In this document: in pieces, positions 44,191 to 55,268 of the stretch | Layout of the letters: each line of letters begins with the position of its first letter | How positions within the stretch are numbered: the first letter of the stretch is position 1 | Assembly: GCA_922989275.2 (NCBI GenBank) | Contig: OV277856.1 | Span: 90,043,038 to 90,107,037 of the forward strand | From: Gari tellinella | Taxonomy: Eukaryota > Mollusca > Bivalvia > Cardiida > Psammobiidae | Reading direction: 5' to 3' | Length of the DNA stretch: 64,000 bases | The notes under the pieces: generated by a model | The model's database searches: none | Seen by the model: only the letters and a program-made list of their open reading frames with translations | What the model was told of the DNA's origin: nothing | Program-made: the position numbers and the translations under genes

Positions 44191-44369
44191 TTAACTTGAT
44201 AGTACAGTATCACCTGTTAGTATCAACTCTCAACATTATACTTGTGTTTTTAGTGTTAACCCAGAAGACTGCTTGCCCTTGCAATGCCGAAATTTTCACT
44301 TTAGAAAATTGACCAGGTTATACTGATTTTGAGAGCTGTTTTCAGACAATATCTACAATGAAAATATTG

Positions 44370-44430
44370 CAGTACTGATCAGAGGGTCCCTTCAGCAGTA
44401 TCTGGTCAGGTTCTATACTGTTTGCAAAGA
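44370..44430. mobile_element. HP-E-type core relic
   Basis: GCAGTACTGATCAGAGGGTC ... GGTCAGGTTCTATACTGTTT. Confidence 0.6.
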
Positions 44431-44466
44431 ATATTACTGCTGTTTTCCCACATGATTAGGGTTGAG

Positions 44467-44668
44467 ACCTTTACAGCACTGGAACCGGAAATATACATGC
44501 TTTGCAAACAATGTAGACCCTGATCAGAGGGACCCTTAAGGAGCCCTCTGATCAGGGTCTACACTGTTTGCTATTCTTTTAAATAAGTGGAAGGAACCCT
44601 TTGCGAGTCAATGTAATCTGTTTTTAAACCAAAGAATGATTCCATTTGAAAACTCAGCAATGTAAGGG
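44467..44668. mobile_element. HP-E-type MITE with different ends
   Basis: Perfect-looking palindrome at 44504-44573 (GCAAACAATGTAGACCCTGA..., loop CTTAAGG). Ends gagacctttacagcactgg and CTCAGCAATGTAAGGG, followed by TTAA at 44669-44672, differ from the main HP-E type. Confidence 0.65.
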
Positions 44669-44713
44669 TTAAAGCAGGATGAAGGTATAGATACACTTAC
44701 ACATTGCCTTTAA

Positions 44714-44929
44714 CCCATTACCCCATAAATACGCCTTTTTACACCTATTTATTCCTCCAAAGTCAAGGCCATGTACCATAAGAAATACTTTCTATATCCT
44801 AGCAGATGGTAACTTAAAGCAGGTTGAAAGTAAAGCAGAATGTGCCTTAAGGCACATTCTGCTTTACTTTCAACCTATTTTAAGTGATCCCTTATCTGAA
44901 ATGCTAGAAACGGGCTATGTGGCAATGGG
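44714..44929 (+). mobile_element. HP-A MITE, nested
   Basis: CCCATTACCCCATAAATACG to GGCTATGTGGCAATGGG, TTAA at 44710-44713 and mutated TTGA at 44930-44933. Core at 44813-44885 around GTGCCTTAAGGCAC; part of the long side is deleted. Confidence 0.88.
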
Positions 44930-45003
44930 TTGAGGTGCCACTTGTGTTAAACAACATCAGTGAGCTATCTGTAGAGTGGTTTTAACAGGGAGTATTTACT
45001 GTA

Positions 45004-45850
45004 TCTTGGGACATTATTTGTCATAAGTTCATCTATGAAACAGGCCCCAGGTCTCTATGAATGCTAAAAGTCTGGTAACACTGTTGCTAGTGCATAACCT
45101 AATCACCAAATGCTCTGCCTTGACCAGTGTTTATGATTTTGGCAACAGTACGTAAAGACTGTCATTCATAAGGTCCTTGCTCAGAATTTTCTACATAAAA
45201 TTCCTATTTGACTGAAAAGTTGCAGTTTATTTTAACACATTCACATAACACACAACAAGTGTTCACAAAATCTACAAGTGAGCTAAACTGGAAATTTCTT
45301 GATGAAAATCTTGATATATATAAAATAAAGCTTCTTTTTCTCATATATATATTTTTTCTAGCAAATTTGAAATAGTAATTATACACAGCTTTTTTTTCAT
45401 TCTCAAAAACTTTCTAAAGAAAAATCTTTGAAACATATTTTATTGTTCCGAATGATAGTTCTAAAAATATTTTTGAAAATCTGATATTTCTAAAACCCTG
45501 ACTGGGACACAAAAAGCTAGTGTCAATGGGTCATAACGTTATCATTACCTCAAGCTTTGGAGTCAATTTGAACAAGCAGAAGATGAAGAAACTCTTACCC
45601 TCACAGAAGGTGCAAGTAAGTATCTCAAATATATTAGTAGCAGCAGAAGGGTGCAGGAAAGGGGTCACACAGGGATATTGAAATGGGATAGGCAAAACAG
45701 GGCACCAAAACTTGGGTAATAAAAGTGGGAAGGAATATAACCTGATCAATCAAGAAATCTTAGGTAAATTTCTCAAACATGGACAAAACAGGTAACAACA
45801 AACACTGATGCTGTCAAAAACCACACATGAAAAGTCCCCACAGAAACTGT
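45004..45850. other. No recognisable feature
   Basis: Intronic AT-rich sequence; nothing identified. Confidence 0.4.
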
Positions 45851-45854
45851 GAAT

Positions 45855-46103
45855 CCCTTTACCCCATAGCCTGGTGCTAGTTTGGAACACAAGTGACCAC
45901 TTGAAGCAGGTTGAAAGTAAAGCAGAATGCTCCATAAGGAGCATTCTGCTTTACTTTCAACCTGCTTTAAGCTAGGATCTGGAAAGATACTAGAAATGCC
46001 ATGTGTTTATTTTTACGACTTCCTTGTTCTTTCTGGACTTCTTACTTTTCTTAGAGTAAAATAATTAGACGCGCTAAAAGGCATGATATTTATGGGGTAA
46101 TGG
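45855..46103 (-). mobile_element. HP-A MITE
   Basis: CCCTTTACCCCATAGCC to TTTATGGGGTAATGGG and TTAT at 46104-46107. Core at 45900-45973 around GCTCCATAAGGAGC, a very even palindrome. Confidence 0.88.
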
Positions 46104-46108
46104 GTTAT

Positions 46109-46298
46109 AGAGTTCTTCAGATAATGGGAGTATTTCTATAGCTTAAAATATGTATGTCTACAGGAAGCCTATGGTGTGACTACTCATTAAAATCATTTCT
46201 TGGAGACAATTCTAATGCATAGTCATACCAGGTTAGGTTTGGACATCGGAGAGAAACTGCTGGAAAATGAGACTACTCCCTTTTACCTGGAACCCTGC
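46109..46298. mobile_element. HP-G MITE
   Basis: AGAGTTCTTCAGATAATGGG to CCCTTTTACCTGGAACCCTG; palindrome around 46171-46230. Confidence 0.72.
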
Positions 46299-46299
46299 T

Positions 46300-46985
46300 T
46301 ATGTTCTAAATTGTACATTCTATGTTAGTCAAATTCTTCACTTTGTTATATTTCTGAAGTAATGATAATGATAACTCAATGAGGATATTAAGAAATAGTT
46401 AAATAATACACTGTTCTCTACTCTCAACACATTTATTGTGCAATTATCTCCCTTTATTATATAGGGAAGTTGAACAGTCAAGACATTTGCTTGAATTCCT
46501 GTTTAGTGAATAATACTTCCCTGATTTTCAGAACTTTGATGTTTTGAATACATGATTTTTAATTTGAGAGAATATTAGGTCTGTAGCTATGTAGCTTTCG
46601 ACAATACCATCAAACAGTTACTTAATTTACATTGAAAACAAACTGCAGAGTCACACTGCGCAGACAGGTTTTTTGGGGTTTTTTATTATGAGAATAAAAA
46701 CTATACAGAAAGCTGTATCAGGATCTTTCTGCATTACTGGTTGGTTAATTTCATCTATGACTTCTATTCACTCAGATAGATTTCTATGTAATAAAGTATG
46801 TTAATATTTTTGACAAAAAGCTACAGTTTCTGTGGAACGCATTCATGACAATGAAGAAAGGAGTTTAAAAAAGGAAGTAAAGACTGGATATTGTTTCTAG
46901 ACTACAAAAACTTTAATGCTGCTAAAGCTTTATCTCAGAATGTATGTATATATTAATATAAATATAGATAATATATATATATATT
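46300..46985. other. Intronic; one weak hairpin and a TA run
   Basis: A weak HP-C-like half (cagaaagctgtatcaggatc) at 46697-46740 and a TA microsatellite at 46957-46985. Confidence 0.4.
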
Positions 46986-46986
46986 A

Positions 46987-47180
46987 CAGAGCTACAGATA
47001 AGGCGAGTATTTTCAACACTAAAATTCCACATGCTTCCATCAAACCCTAATTTGTGAGTGCTCATTAGAATCGTCGCTTTGCGACGATTCTAATGAGCAT
47101 TCACAAAATAGGGTTTAGTAAGGCATAAAGGAGAATGCGAAAAAAGTAATTATATTTATTCACTCTTATCTGAAGCCCTG
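46987..47180. mobile_element. HP-G MITE
   Basis: CAGAGCTACAGATAAG to CTTATCTGAAGCCCTG. Central palindrome at 47041-47117 with perfect arms TGCTCATTAGAATCGTCGC and complement around TTT. Confidence 0.85.
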
Positions 47181-47829
47181 AATGTTATATAAAATTGACT
47201 AAAATCCTGTACCTGCTACGTAAAGTATAGACAGCTCCAACTATATAAGATATATTGCCTGGTACAGAGAAAAACAGTTTAACAAGCCAATTGAATTGCT
47301 CTGATGGTATGATTGACTACAATATGGTCCTGAGTATGGCCTATCTATTGGTGCATATGTCTTGTATAGGTACCACTAGGGGACAAGCTTCTAACCCAGT
47401 ATCTCTCAAGTCTAATATGACCTGTCAAAAACCAGAGCCAAGTATCAGTTGGGATATTTCCCTTGTCAGATATAGGGGCTGGGTTGGTTTTTTTGTGTTT
47501 TTCTGGGGGTTTTGTTGTTTTTTTAATTTTCAAGGGAAATTTGATTTATAGAAAATAGTGATACTGTTTCATACAATTTCATAAGTTGACTTCAGTAAAT
47601 TTGAATACTGAAATAAACTTCAATGAAACAGCAGGGAATCCAAATTCAATGGAAAGAAATCCTCTGAAATTAAACTTTTTAAATTACTCATGTTCATCAA
47701 TCCAAATGTTTTCTCCTCCCCTTTGCAGTATACAAGACACTGCAACAACAAAAAACAGTGGAATATGGAAAAATGCCACCATATAGATATAAAAGCTAAG
47801 CTAGGGGCAGGGTGGTGGGGATGACTTAC

Positions 47830-47952
47830 ACAGATCCAGGGGTGCTTGAGAGCCTCAGCGGCTGTGATTCTCTTGGCAGGGTTCACAGTAAGCATTTGGT
47901 TGATGAGGTTCTTTGCTTCAGGGGTCACTGTGTCCCACTCTGGTGAGGGGTA
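47830..47952 (-). CDS. CaMKII: CaMKII exon, end of kinase domain (human alpha 232-272)
   Basis: 123-nt exon, phase 0 at both ends, 41 codons. It encodes [20 protein letters not shown] then [21 protein letters not shown], which closes the kinase domain. The Thr of MLT corresponds to human Thr253, a known secondary phosphorylation site. The acceptor is gatatttcag (ct at 47953-47954) and the donor is GTAAGT (ac at 47828-47829). Open frame continues into intron on both sides but stops being kinase-like exactly at the splice sites. Confidence 0.97.
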
Positions 47953-48052
47953 CTGAAATATCATGTCAAACATAACAGTCTGTGAACAACAGCTCGTAAC
48001 CGTAACCTGTTAACTCATTCAACATTTACAGCCTTATATACTATTGTACTGC

Positions 48053-48206
48053 AGTGTCTGAGGCAATAAAGCATTTGAGTTGAGTCTGAAATCATTCTCA
48101 AGCATTTGATTAGTCAGATTTGAGCTTATGCTCAAATCTGACCAATCAAATGCTTGAGAACAACCTCAGACTCAACTCAAACTCTTTATAACCTCGGACC
48201 CAGGAA
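48053..48206. mobile_element. HP-F MITE
   Basis: Palindrome 48074-48181, arms CTCAAGCATTTGATTAGTCA and complement, with GAGTTGAGTCTGA and TCAGACTCAACTC outside; right end TATAACCTCGGACCCAGG. Confidence 0.82.
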
Positions 48207-48234
48207 ACACTAATCTTTTTCTTATGTGTCTTAT

Positions 48235-48410
48235 TTAGTTGCAGCTGTATACAGAAGACAAACATGTTTTCCCAAAGACAGGTGGAAGCTTGATGTAGGA
48301 CAATAGTAACGCCAATAGATCCTATAGAATCTTTCTGCTTTAAACTGCCACCTGTCTAATGGTGTTCTATGCATCTTCTGTGAAATGGTCGCTTAGCAAT
48401 GCTTATCTAG
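48235..48410. mobile_element. HP-C-type MITE, decayed
   Basis: aaagacaggtggaagcttga, tgtaggacaatagtaacgcc and tttaaactgccacctgtct. Confidence 0.5.
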
Positions 48411-48975
48411 ATTTCATACGCAAGCAATAAAATAGATCACTTCATTTTACCCAAAACAATGCAGTGAATTGTAGTATATCTGCATTGTTCTTCATATTAC
48501 TTACAGTATTTGTTCAACTTTGTTCATGGTAAGAATCTAAACCAAACATCAACTATCATTTATACAGAAATTTGTAGTTTCACCATCTTCAAAGTCACAA
48601 ATATTCTCGGTAACTTGAAATGAAGTGAAACGGTTTCCTTTGTTTAGCACTTTATCATAATTATTAAATCTACAACTAAAATGTCCTACTGTTAAATCAC
48701 ACACACTTGTTGTCAGAGTTTAAAGCATAATGGCTGATAAAAATAATTCTGCAACAATCAAAGATCAAACTGTTTAGAAATATAGGGGAAATGGCTTCAA
48801 GTAGACATATTTCTTTGCACTTTAAAATAGTATTAATTCCACACCCCAAATCAATGACAGTTTCAACGACAACACCATAAGGTCAGAAACTTTCCACAGA
48901 AAGCTGTTTTATCCAACACCAGTTAAACATCCAGTAAATTTTGTGTTAAACAATCACACAATGAAAATACAAAGC
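48411..48975. other. No recognisable feature
   Basis: Intronic AT-rich sequence. Confidence 0.4.
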
Positions 48976-48979
48976 TATC

Positions 48980-49034
48980 TCTAAAGACAGATGGCTGATT
49001 AATACAGGACAAAAATAATGCAGAAATCTCCAGG
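48980..49034. mobile_element. HP-C left-half relic
   Basis: tctctaaagacagatggctg, attaatacaggacaaaaata and atgcagaaatctcc; the right arm is absent. Confidence 0.45.
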
Positions 49035-49286
49035 GCATGATTGTATTTGTCAAATGTTCACATAAAGTTCATGCATTTTCAAAGGGCCAAATAAGGTCTG
49101 TTGAATTAACCTTAATTAGTGCCAACTTTGGCCGGCACATTAATAGCACACACCATTGGCTCAGTAAAGAAGCTAATCTGTTTTATGCTGTTAACTTAAC
49201 TTTGAATTTATTGCATAAAAGTCAAAAGATGCACAGCCAATTATTCCATACATGTACATGTAATACTATACTTGATATCACAATAG

Positions 49287-49493
49287 TAAAACTTCAGTAT
49301 TACAACCAAGCAAATTTAACATTACTGTTTTTAGGCAGGATGGGTTAGTGTTAATGGCAGGTGATGGTAAGTAAATAAGAAATCCCATTATAGAGTACTC
49401 TGATTTGATTTAATCCTACTTCAGGCTGCCAAATGTACAATATAGTAACCATAATTTTTTAATGAGTAGATTTAATACTGGGAGTTTTACAGT
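49287..49493. mobile_element. HP-B MITE, decayed
   Basis: AGTAAAACTTCAGTATTAC on the left and GGGAGTTTTACAG on the right; the core is strongly mutated. Confidence 0.55.
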
Positions 49494-49929
49494 ATGATCA
49501 TGTCAAGGAGCATGACTTACAGAAACAGATCATGCAGATAAAGTAGCAGACAATTAGAGGCAGAAATATACAATTTTTCAGTAAAAGATTTCTATACTAC
49601 ACATTCTGTACCAGATTATATTCTACTGTTATTGACATTCAAAGACAGTTCATAATTTTACACCTCAAAAGCCAAACAACCCAATTACTCTCATATTCTA
49701 AAAGCATTAAAGTCATAAATGTGCACTCACAATTTTCAAGTTTTCCAAAGTTTCATAATGGGAAAAAAATGTTTGCTTTGTACAACAAGAATTCTACTGA
49801 ATTTAAATTCTTGTTGTAATGAGGAAGTAAAAGTGAAACTAAGGTATTGAATACAAAACACAAACCAAAATACCCTCTGCACTTGGCAGTGATGCATCCC
49901 TAGCAAGTTTCATAAAATTCTGACCAGCA

Positions 49930-50007
49930 TTTGCAAAAGCTCAAATCTGACACTCTAATACTTGAGAAAGATCTGACTCGACTCAAAAGCTTTAATACCT
50001 CAAAACC
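49930..50007. mobile_element. HP-F right-half relic
   Basis: gctcaaatctgacactctaa, tacttgagaaagatctgact and aaaagctttaatacctc. Confidence 0.55.
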
Positions 50008-51582
50008 CATGACATAAAACTAAACATTGGAGTTTTCGGGCCCTGATGCAGCCCACTGCACATTGCTTTTGCTTCTTTGTTGTGAGGATACAAAAATGAC
50101 CCAGCACGACCACTGTACTATCTTTTCTTTAACTGATAATTAACTAACAAGATTGGTATATGAGGAAAAGCACTAGCACAGAAAAGTGTTGAAAAAAATA
50201 TATATGAAAATTAAAGTAATTTACAACTGTCTAGCTAATAACCTTATCAAATTTGAAATTGGAAGACAGATAGATAGAAAGGCCGACAAACTAACAAACT
50301 ACATATGTCTATAAAAAGGTAGCTTCAAATGCAGAAATAACTCAAATGAACCAGGAATCTCTCATCTTTACACTCTACCAACTTTTGCAGAACCTATAGG
50401 TGCTTTCCGTTTGATATATTTAAATACATCATTATATGCATTAGTTTATTCTTTCTTTCATAGCCAAAGATAAAGGCCTATGAATGACTTTGAACTTGGG
50501 CAAATCTTGATAAACGCTTGGAAAATGTTTTTTGAAGATTTTTCTATAATCTAATTTTGAAAGATTCTATGGGAAATAATTATCTATTATACAATTCATT
50601 ATTGAAAACATTGTTAAAACTTTACCTAGGGCTGAAAAGTGTGCTTCAAGCACAAGATAAGCCGTTCAAGGGGGCAAAACTTAACAAAAATTTAGTCGAA
50701 ATGTCACAATTTACAAACTTATTCAGACTATTTACGCAATGAAGCATCCTACCACGCATGGTGTAAATTGGAAAAAACATTTGTTCATGGTATCAGGTAA
50801 ACAAACCCGACAGACAAATGAACAAATGGATTGACAGACCGCACATGTGATATCGTAATACGTCACTTTTTGAACAAGTGTACAAAATGGCATTATCCTC
50901 TAAATCAAATTTTGTTTGTATCCTAGAATTTCTTCAAGCAATGGTAACAGGTGAATTAATGACATATTACCTAGAAGTATAACTGAAATACAGTCAATTG
51001 TGTTATTGTGTCTGGTGCTATAGGAAATATAATGTCTAAGTCCCACTTCTGCTAAAGCAGCTGGGTCAAAAATGTTAATGATGACCACAGACTTAACCAC
51101 ACATTTTGTTGGTAGTTAGAAGACATACCTAAAGACCAAAATGACTAAAGATTTTAACCATGCATTCACAATAGTTAAAGACTAACCCCCAGAATCACAT
51201 AAAGATCAAGTATTTACCCATGCAGTTTATGTAGTTAGAAGACTTACAAGTCATTCAATGTCAAGTGCATTTACCTACATTTTGAAACAGGGAGAAGACC
51301 ACACTATTTAACTGAAAACAATGATAACTTAATAGCATCAAAGGGGTATGTTAAAGACTTTTAGGCATAGGTATTCATCCTACGCAGCTTTACAATTGTT
51401 AGTTAGGCCTATGTGTTCTACAGTTATATTAACATCATCCAGAATATCTGCAAATCAACCAACTAATCAAAGGACAAAAGTTCAGCTCCCCCCCCCCCCC
51501 CTTCCTTCTCTAAATTCTTCCAGATTTTCCCTCATAGAAACACTTTAATGCCTTTACCTTCACAAAGAAATGCTTTCCATGC
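50008..51582. other. Longest repeat-poor stretch of the window
   Basis: No MITE, exon or palindrome recognised. Weak internal similarity of about 60 bp (agttagaagacatacctaaa, agttagaagacttacaagtc) at 51040-51290 may be an old minisatellite. A run of about 13 C at 51487-51500. Confidence 0.45.
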
Positions 51583-51587
51583 CTTAA

Positions 51588-52015
51588 AAACCCAATTACC
51601 CATAAATATGCCTTTAATTTGTTCCTACATTGAAGAAAATGGTTCCAATTTATACAGTCATGGATATGTATTGTAAGAAATATTTTCCATATTCTAGCAG
51701 ATTATAGCTTAACCCTTTCCCCCATAGAAGCGACTTTTAGCGTATTTAATTAATTCCTCCGCTGAAGAAATAGTTCCAGTTTATACCCTCATGAACAATT
51801 ACCATTACAAATATTTTATATAGCCTAGCAGATTTTAGATTAAAGCAGGCTGAAAGTAAAGCAGAATGCGCCTTAGGGCGCATTCTGCTTTACTTTCAAC
51901 CTGCTTTATATAGTCACATATCTTCAATACTAGAAACAATGCTATCAGGTAAAGGGTTAAAGCAGGCTGGTAGTGACTTGTCTTCAAAACTAGAAACAAG
52001 CTATGGGGTACTGGG
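51588..52015 (+). mobile_element. HP-A MITE interrupted by a second HP-A
   Basis: Outer left part (cccaattacccataaatatg) to 51722; the outer right part resumes at 51961 (agcaggctggtagtgacttg) and ends GCTATGGGGTACTGGG, with mutated TTGA at 52016-52019. Confidence 0.85.
51723..51956 (+). mobile_element. HP-A MITE, nested in HP-A
   Basis: CCCTTTCCCCCATAGAAGCG to GCTATCAGGTAAAGGG, TTAA at 51719-51722 and 51957-51960. The target is the TTAA at the base of the host's core (gcTTAAagcagg). Confidence 0.92.
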
Positions 52016-52138
52016 TTGAATATTCTCATTGACATGACCTTTCATGCCTTTGCATACTCCTTTAAGAACTGTTCTTTTTCTGTCTTGAAAAAGATCATTA
52101 CCAATAGTTTCTCTACACCCCAACAGGTATCTGTTTAA

Positions 52139-52381
52139 CCCTTTCCCCCATAGAAGCGCCTTTTAGCACATTCAGTTTATTCTTGCCCTGAAGAAAATAG
52201 TTCCAATTTATACATTCATAAATATGTATAATACAAAATATTTTCTATATTCTAGCAGATGATAGCTTAAAGCAGGCTGAAAGTAAAGCAGAATGCGCTT
52301 AAAGTGCATTTTGCTTTACTTTCAACCTGCTTTAAGTGGACACCTATATTCAATACTAGAGATATGCTATGTGGGAAAGGG
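52139..52381 (+). mobile_element. HP-A MITE, perfect TTAA flanks
   Basis: CCCTTTCCCCCATAGAAGCG to GCTATGTGGGAAAGGG, TTAA at 52135-52138 and 52382-52385. Core at 52267-52335. A further HP-A right-half relic follows at 52386-52487. Confidence 0.9.
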
Positions 52382-53544
52382 TTAAAACAGGCTAAATGAG
52401 TAGAATTAATCTCCCTTGGGGAAATCTTAACTTTATTTTCAGCCTGCTTGAATGTCTAAACAGAAAACAAGCTAACCGGGGAAAAGTTAAGCTTTTCTTT
52501 ATATATGTTAGTATAAGCTTGCCTGTCTGAGCATAATTAGTAGCATTTATACTGAAGCTATATTCTGTATACTGTTTATTGAGAAGAAGCCAGGCTTAAT
52601 TAAAAGCATCTCATGCAAGTTACATCAGTTCTATCAGTGACTATTGCAGCTTAAATATATGTTCAATATTACTACCATACATGTGATATCTCCCGATTTG
52701 GTCGGGAGCTCCCGAAATTAGACCTCTACTCACGATCTCCCGGTCGGGAGACGAAATCTCCCGATATTTCATTTAACCAGGTTTATTTTTTTCAATATGA
52801 ACTTTTATATCATTTACCTCGTTCGCCGACTCTAAAATCTTAAGTTCTCTGGCTAATCCCTACACACGCGTATCACCAAACGCTACTGATGTGTGTAAAC
52901 ACAATACGTAATCGTCGATCAGTTGTTAGTGTAGCACTACTATGACAGGCTGAATCATAACAATGTTGGGTAAAAGTTTGACCACGTGCGCCGAGTACCG
53001 GTAGATCTAATTGGTTATCAAAAACGTGATTGACAGGTTCACCCTGAATCGGAGACTTTAACAACGACAATTTCTAAAAGCAGTGATGCGAAGGCTATGT
53101 CCCCGATACGGACCAGATTAAAATCAGACAATTCTCCCTAAGTTCTGGACAAACACACATTTTAGATGAAGCTAATCAGAGTTAACATTTAGGAATTGAT
53201 TTCCACCACAAAATACTTTGAATATTCACGTAACAGAAAAATACTTCGAAAATTTTACCGTTACAAAATGACGGGGCGCCTTAATATTTGCTATGAGAAT
53301 TACGTATATTTTGTTAGTCTAAAAAGTATTCCCAGCGTCGTTTTCTAACAATCAATTAAAATTAAACATTGGATCTAAATTCTTCTGTTTGTTAGATACG
53401 ATTTGTGCAAATGTTTAATTATCAAGTTAGATTTTTTGACGAATTACGCTCGTAAGATTGATTTGCAATCAGTTTTCTCGGTAGAAATTTTAGACGCGTT
53501 ATTTCGTTGTTAGAACCACGCCCATTTTATGGCGCTAGTAAATG

Positions 53545-53720
53545 TCGTCTGCAGACTTTGTCGTCTGCAACAATAGTGAATACTCTGAATTAATTTTTGT
53601 GCATCTTCTTTCAGAAAATATCAGTGTCAAACAGTTTGTATCTAGATGAGATGATGCGGCGTCTCATCTGGATCCATAATGTTTGCAAAATTAATAACAA
53701 ATTGTTAAGTTGCTAACTCT
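53545..53720. mobile_element. HP-D MITE inside the hAT-like element
   Basis: tcgtctgcaacaatagtg, palindrome GTCAAACAGTTTGTATCTAG ... CATCTGGATCCATAATGTTT at 53628-53688. Ends decayed. Confidence 0.6.
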
Positions 53721-53744
53721 TTTTTGATCTACGCAATAGATAGA

Positions 53745-54015
53745 AATCTCGACCATTTGAACTAATTCATTCATTCTCTCAAGAAAATAGATATAGTTCC
53801 ACTTTATCTTTACTAGTCATGAATAATATAAGAACCATAATAGGAAATAGTTCTTATATCCTAGCAGATTGTAGATCTAGCTTAAAGCAGGCTTAAACTT
53901 TTACTGAAGCAGAATGCTCCTGAAGAGTATTCTGCTTTACTTTCTGCCAGCTTTACACAACCATCCTTCTGCAGTACTAAAATACTAGAATAATAGGCCC
54001 ATGTCAGTATTATAA
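53745..54015 (+). mobile_element. HP-A MITE inside the hAT-like element, decayed
   Basis: ttcattctctcaagaaaata, then core gcttaaagcaggcttaaact / tactttctgccagctttaca at 53880-53957; ends lost. Confidence 0.65.
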
Positions 54016-54330
54016 GAACTATATCTCTGGGTGAAAATTGTCTCTGTCTTAGTGGTCTATAGACTTCTTTATTCACTTATTTAAAAAAGAAAAAGCAATT
54101 AGATCTAGTAATTAACTTATGAAAATATATATAAAATTATTGGAAGTTCATCATCTGCGCCTAGTTTTGTCGCGAAAAAAGTGTTGCTGAAAAAAGTGTC
54201 GCGAAAAAAGCTCCCTATTTGGCACCCCAATCTCCCTATTAAAATTTCCAAATCTCCCTATTTGGGTCCAAGAAAATATCACATGTATGATTACTACTAT
54301 CATTCATGGCTCCTGATAAGAGCACATTAA

Positions 54331-54572
54331 CCCATTCCTACCTGAAAGCTCAAATGGACAATTCTAGTTTTCAATTTAGTCTAGTCCATTTTTGACTTTT
54401 AGGGTTGATTTTCACAGTATATGTCAAAATGACAAACAGCGTAGACCCTGATCAGAGGGCTCCTTAAGGATCCCTCTGATCAGTGTCTACACTGTTTGTA
54501 TAAGACAAATGTACTCCTCATAGGTGCACTGTTTGCAAATGACGCATATATGCGTAACTAGGGTTCAAAGAG
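54331..54572 (-). mobile_element. HP-E MITE, perfect TTAA flanks
   Basis: 242 bp, CCCATTCCTACCTGAAAGC to AACTAGGGTTCAAAGAG, TTAA at 54327-54330 and 54573-54576. Palindrome at 54432-54499 with AGAGGGCTCCTTAAGGATCC at its centre. Confidence 0.9.
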
Positions 54573-54973
54573 TTAAATGAACACGTTCTATATTTTTCCT
54601 GTATGTCTCCAACAAACCCTTTACTATGACAACATAGACTTCTTTTTAAGATATATGAGAGTTTAAGCATTTGAAGTACTTGCTTAATCTGAAGCTCTGA
54701 TAGCTACATTTATGCGGGAATATTGTATGAACAGTACAGGGAAATCCCTGAAGCAAACTTGAAAATTATAACAGTCAGCTAAATTGGTTTACTAAATAAT
54801 TATTCTCCACTGGATTATATTGAAACTTCAATAAAAAATTTCATTACAGCTGGGTTGGTTGTTGTTTTTTATCCATAATTGACTGCATAGTGTTGAGTCA
54901 ATATTTTCAACTATCTCATTAAGTACTTCTTGTTGACAGCATGCATCTAGCAATAAATGTCCAGAATCAACAA

Positions 54974-55156
54974 GTCTCCAGATAAGAGTGAGTAAAGTGA
55001 ACATTTCCAACATCATCGCTATGTCTCCACCAAACCTTATGAAATGACTACTCATCAGAACTGTCTCAAACAGATGGTTCTAATGATCAGCATTATCAAG
55101 AGCTTTTGTTGACAAACGAATATGTTGGTATTAAGTACTTCCTTATCTGGAGCTCC
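54974..55156. mobile_element. HP-G MITE
   Basis: GTCTCCAGATAAGAGTG to TTCCTTATCTGGAGCTCC; palindrome 55032-55105 diverged. An older HP-G fragment lies at 54603-54702. Confidence 0.75.
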
Positions 55157-55268
55157 AAATTAATTTCCAAGATAAACAATAGGACCTTTCTGCATTAATT
55201 TTTCCTGCATAAGCTGTTTTTCAATACATCCATTCTTCTTCATTGATGCAGATTTTAAGGTATCTTAA

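Larger units (their letters stand above)
44205..45001. mobile_element. HP-B-like MITE with several nested insertions
   Basis: CAGTATCACCTGTTAG on the left and GGGAGTATTTACTG on the right with TA at 44203-44204 and 45002-45003. About 590 bp of the interior consists of HP-E-type and HP-A insertions at TTAA sites. Confidence 0.6.
25874..47829 (-). other. CaMKII: CaMKII intron, 21,956 bp
   Basis: Lies between the kinase-end exon and the autoregulatory exon. It carries the densest set of HP-A elements, the 1.66-kb pogo-like element and several nested insertions. No additional exon was recognised. Confidence 0.9.
52676..54289. mobile_element. hAT-like non-autonomous element, 1,614 bp
   Basis: Perfect 14-bp inverted ends CATACATGTGATAT and complement, flanked by the perfect 8-bp duplication ATTACTAC (52668-52675 and 54290-54297). 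Near the left end are three tctcccg blocks and near the right end three tctcccta blocks, as subterminal repeats. No transposase frame. It has itself been hit by an HP-D and an HP-A element. Confidence 0.85.

Noticed and set aside
47255..47551. 98-codon plus-strand open frame
   Set aside because: Opposite to the CaMKII direction, ends in a low-complexity GT/T-rich stretch and has no domain.
51487..51500. Poly-C run
   Set aside because: Simple homopolymer; no structural context.
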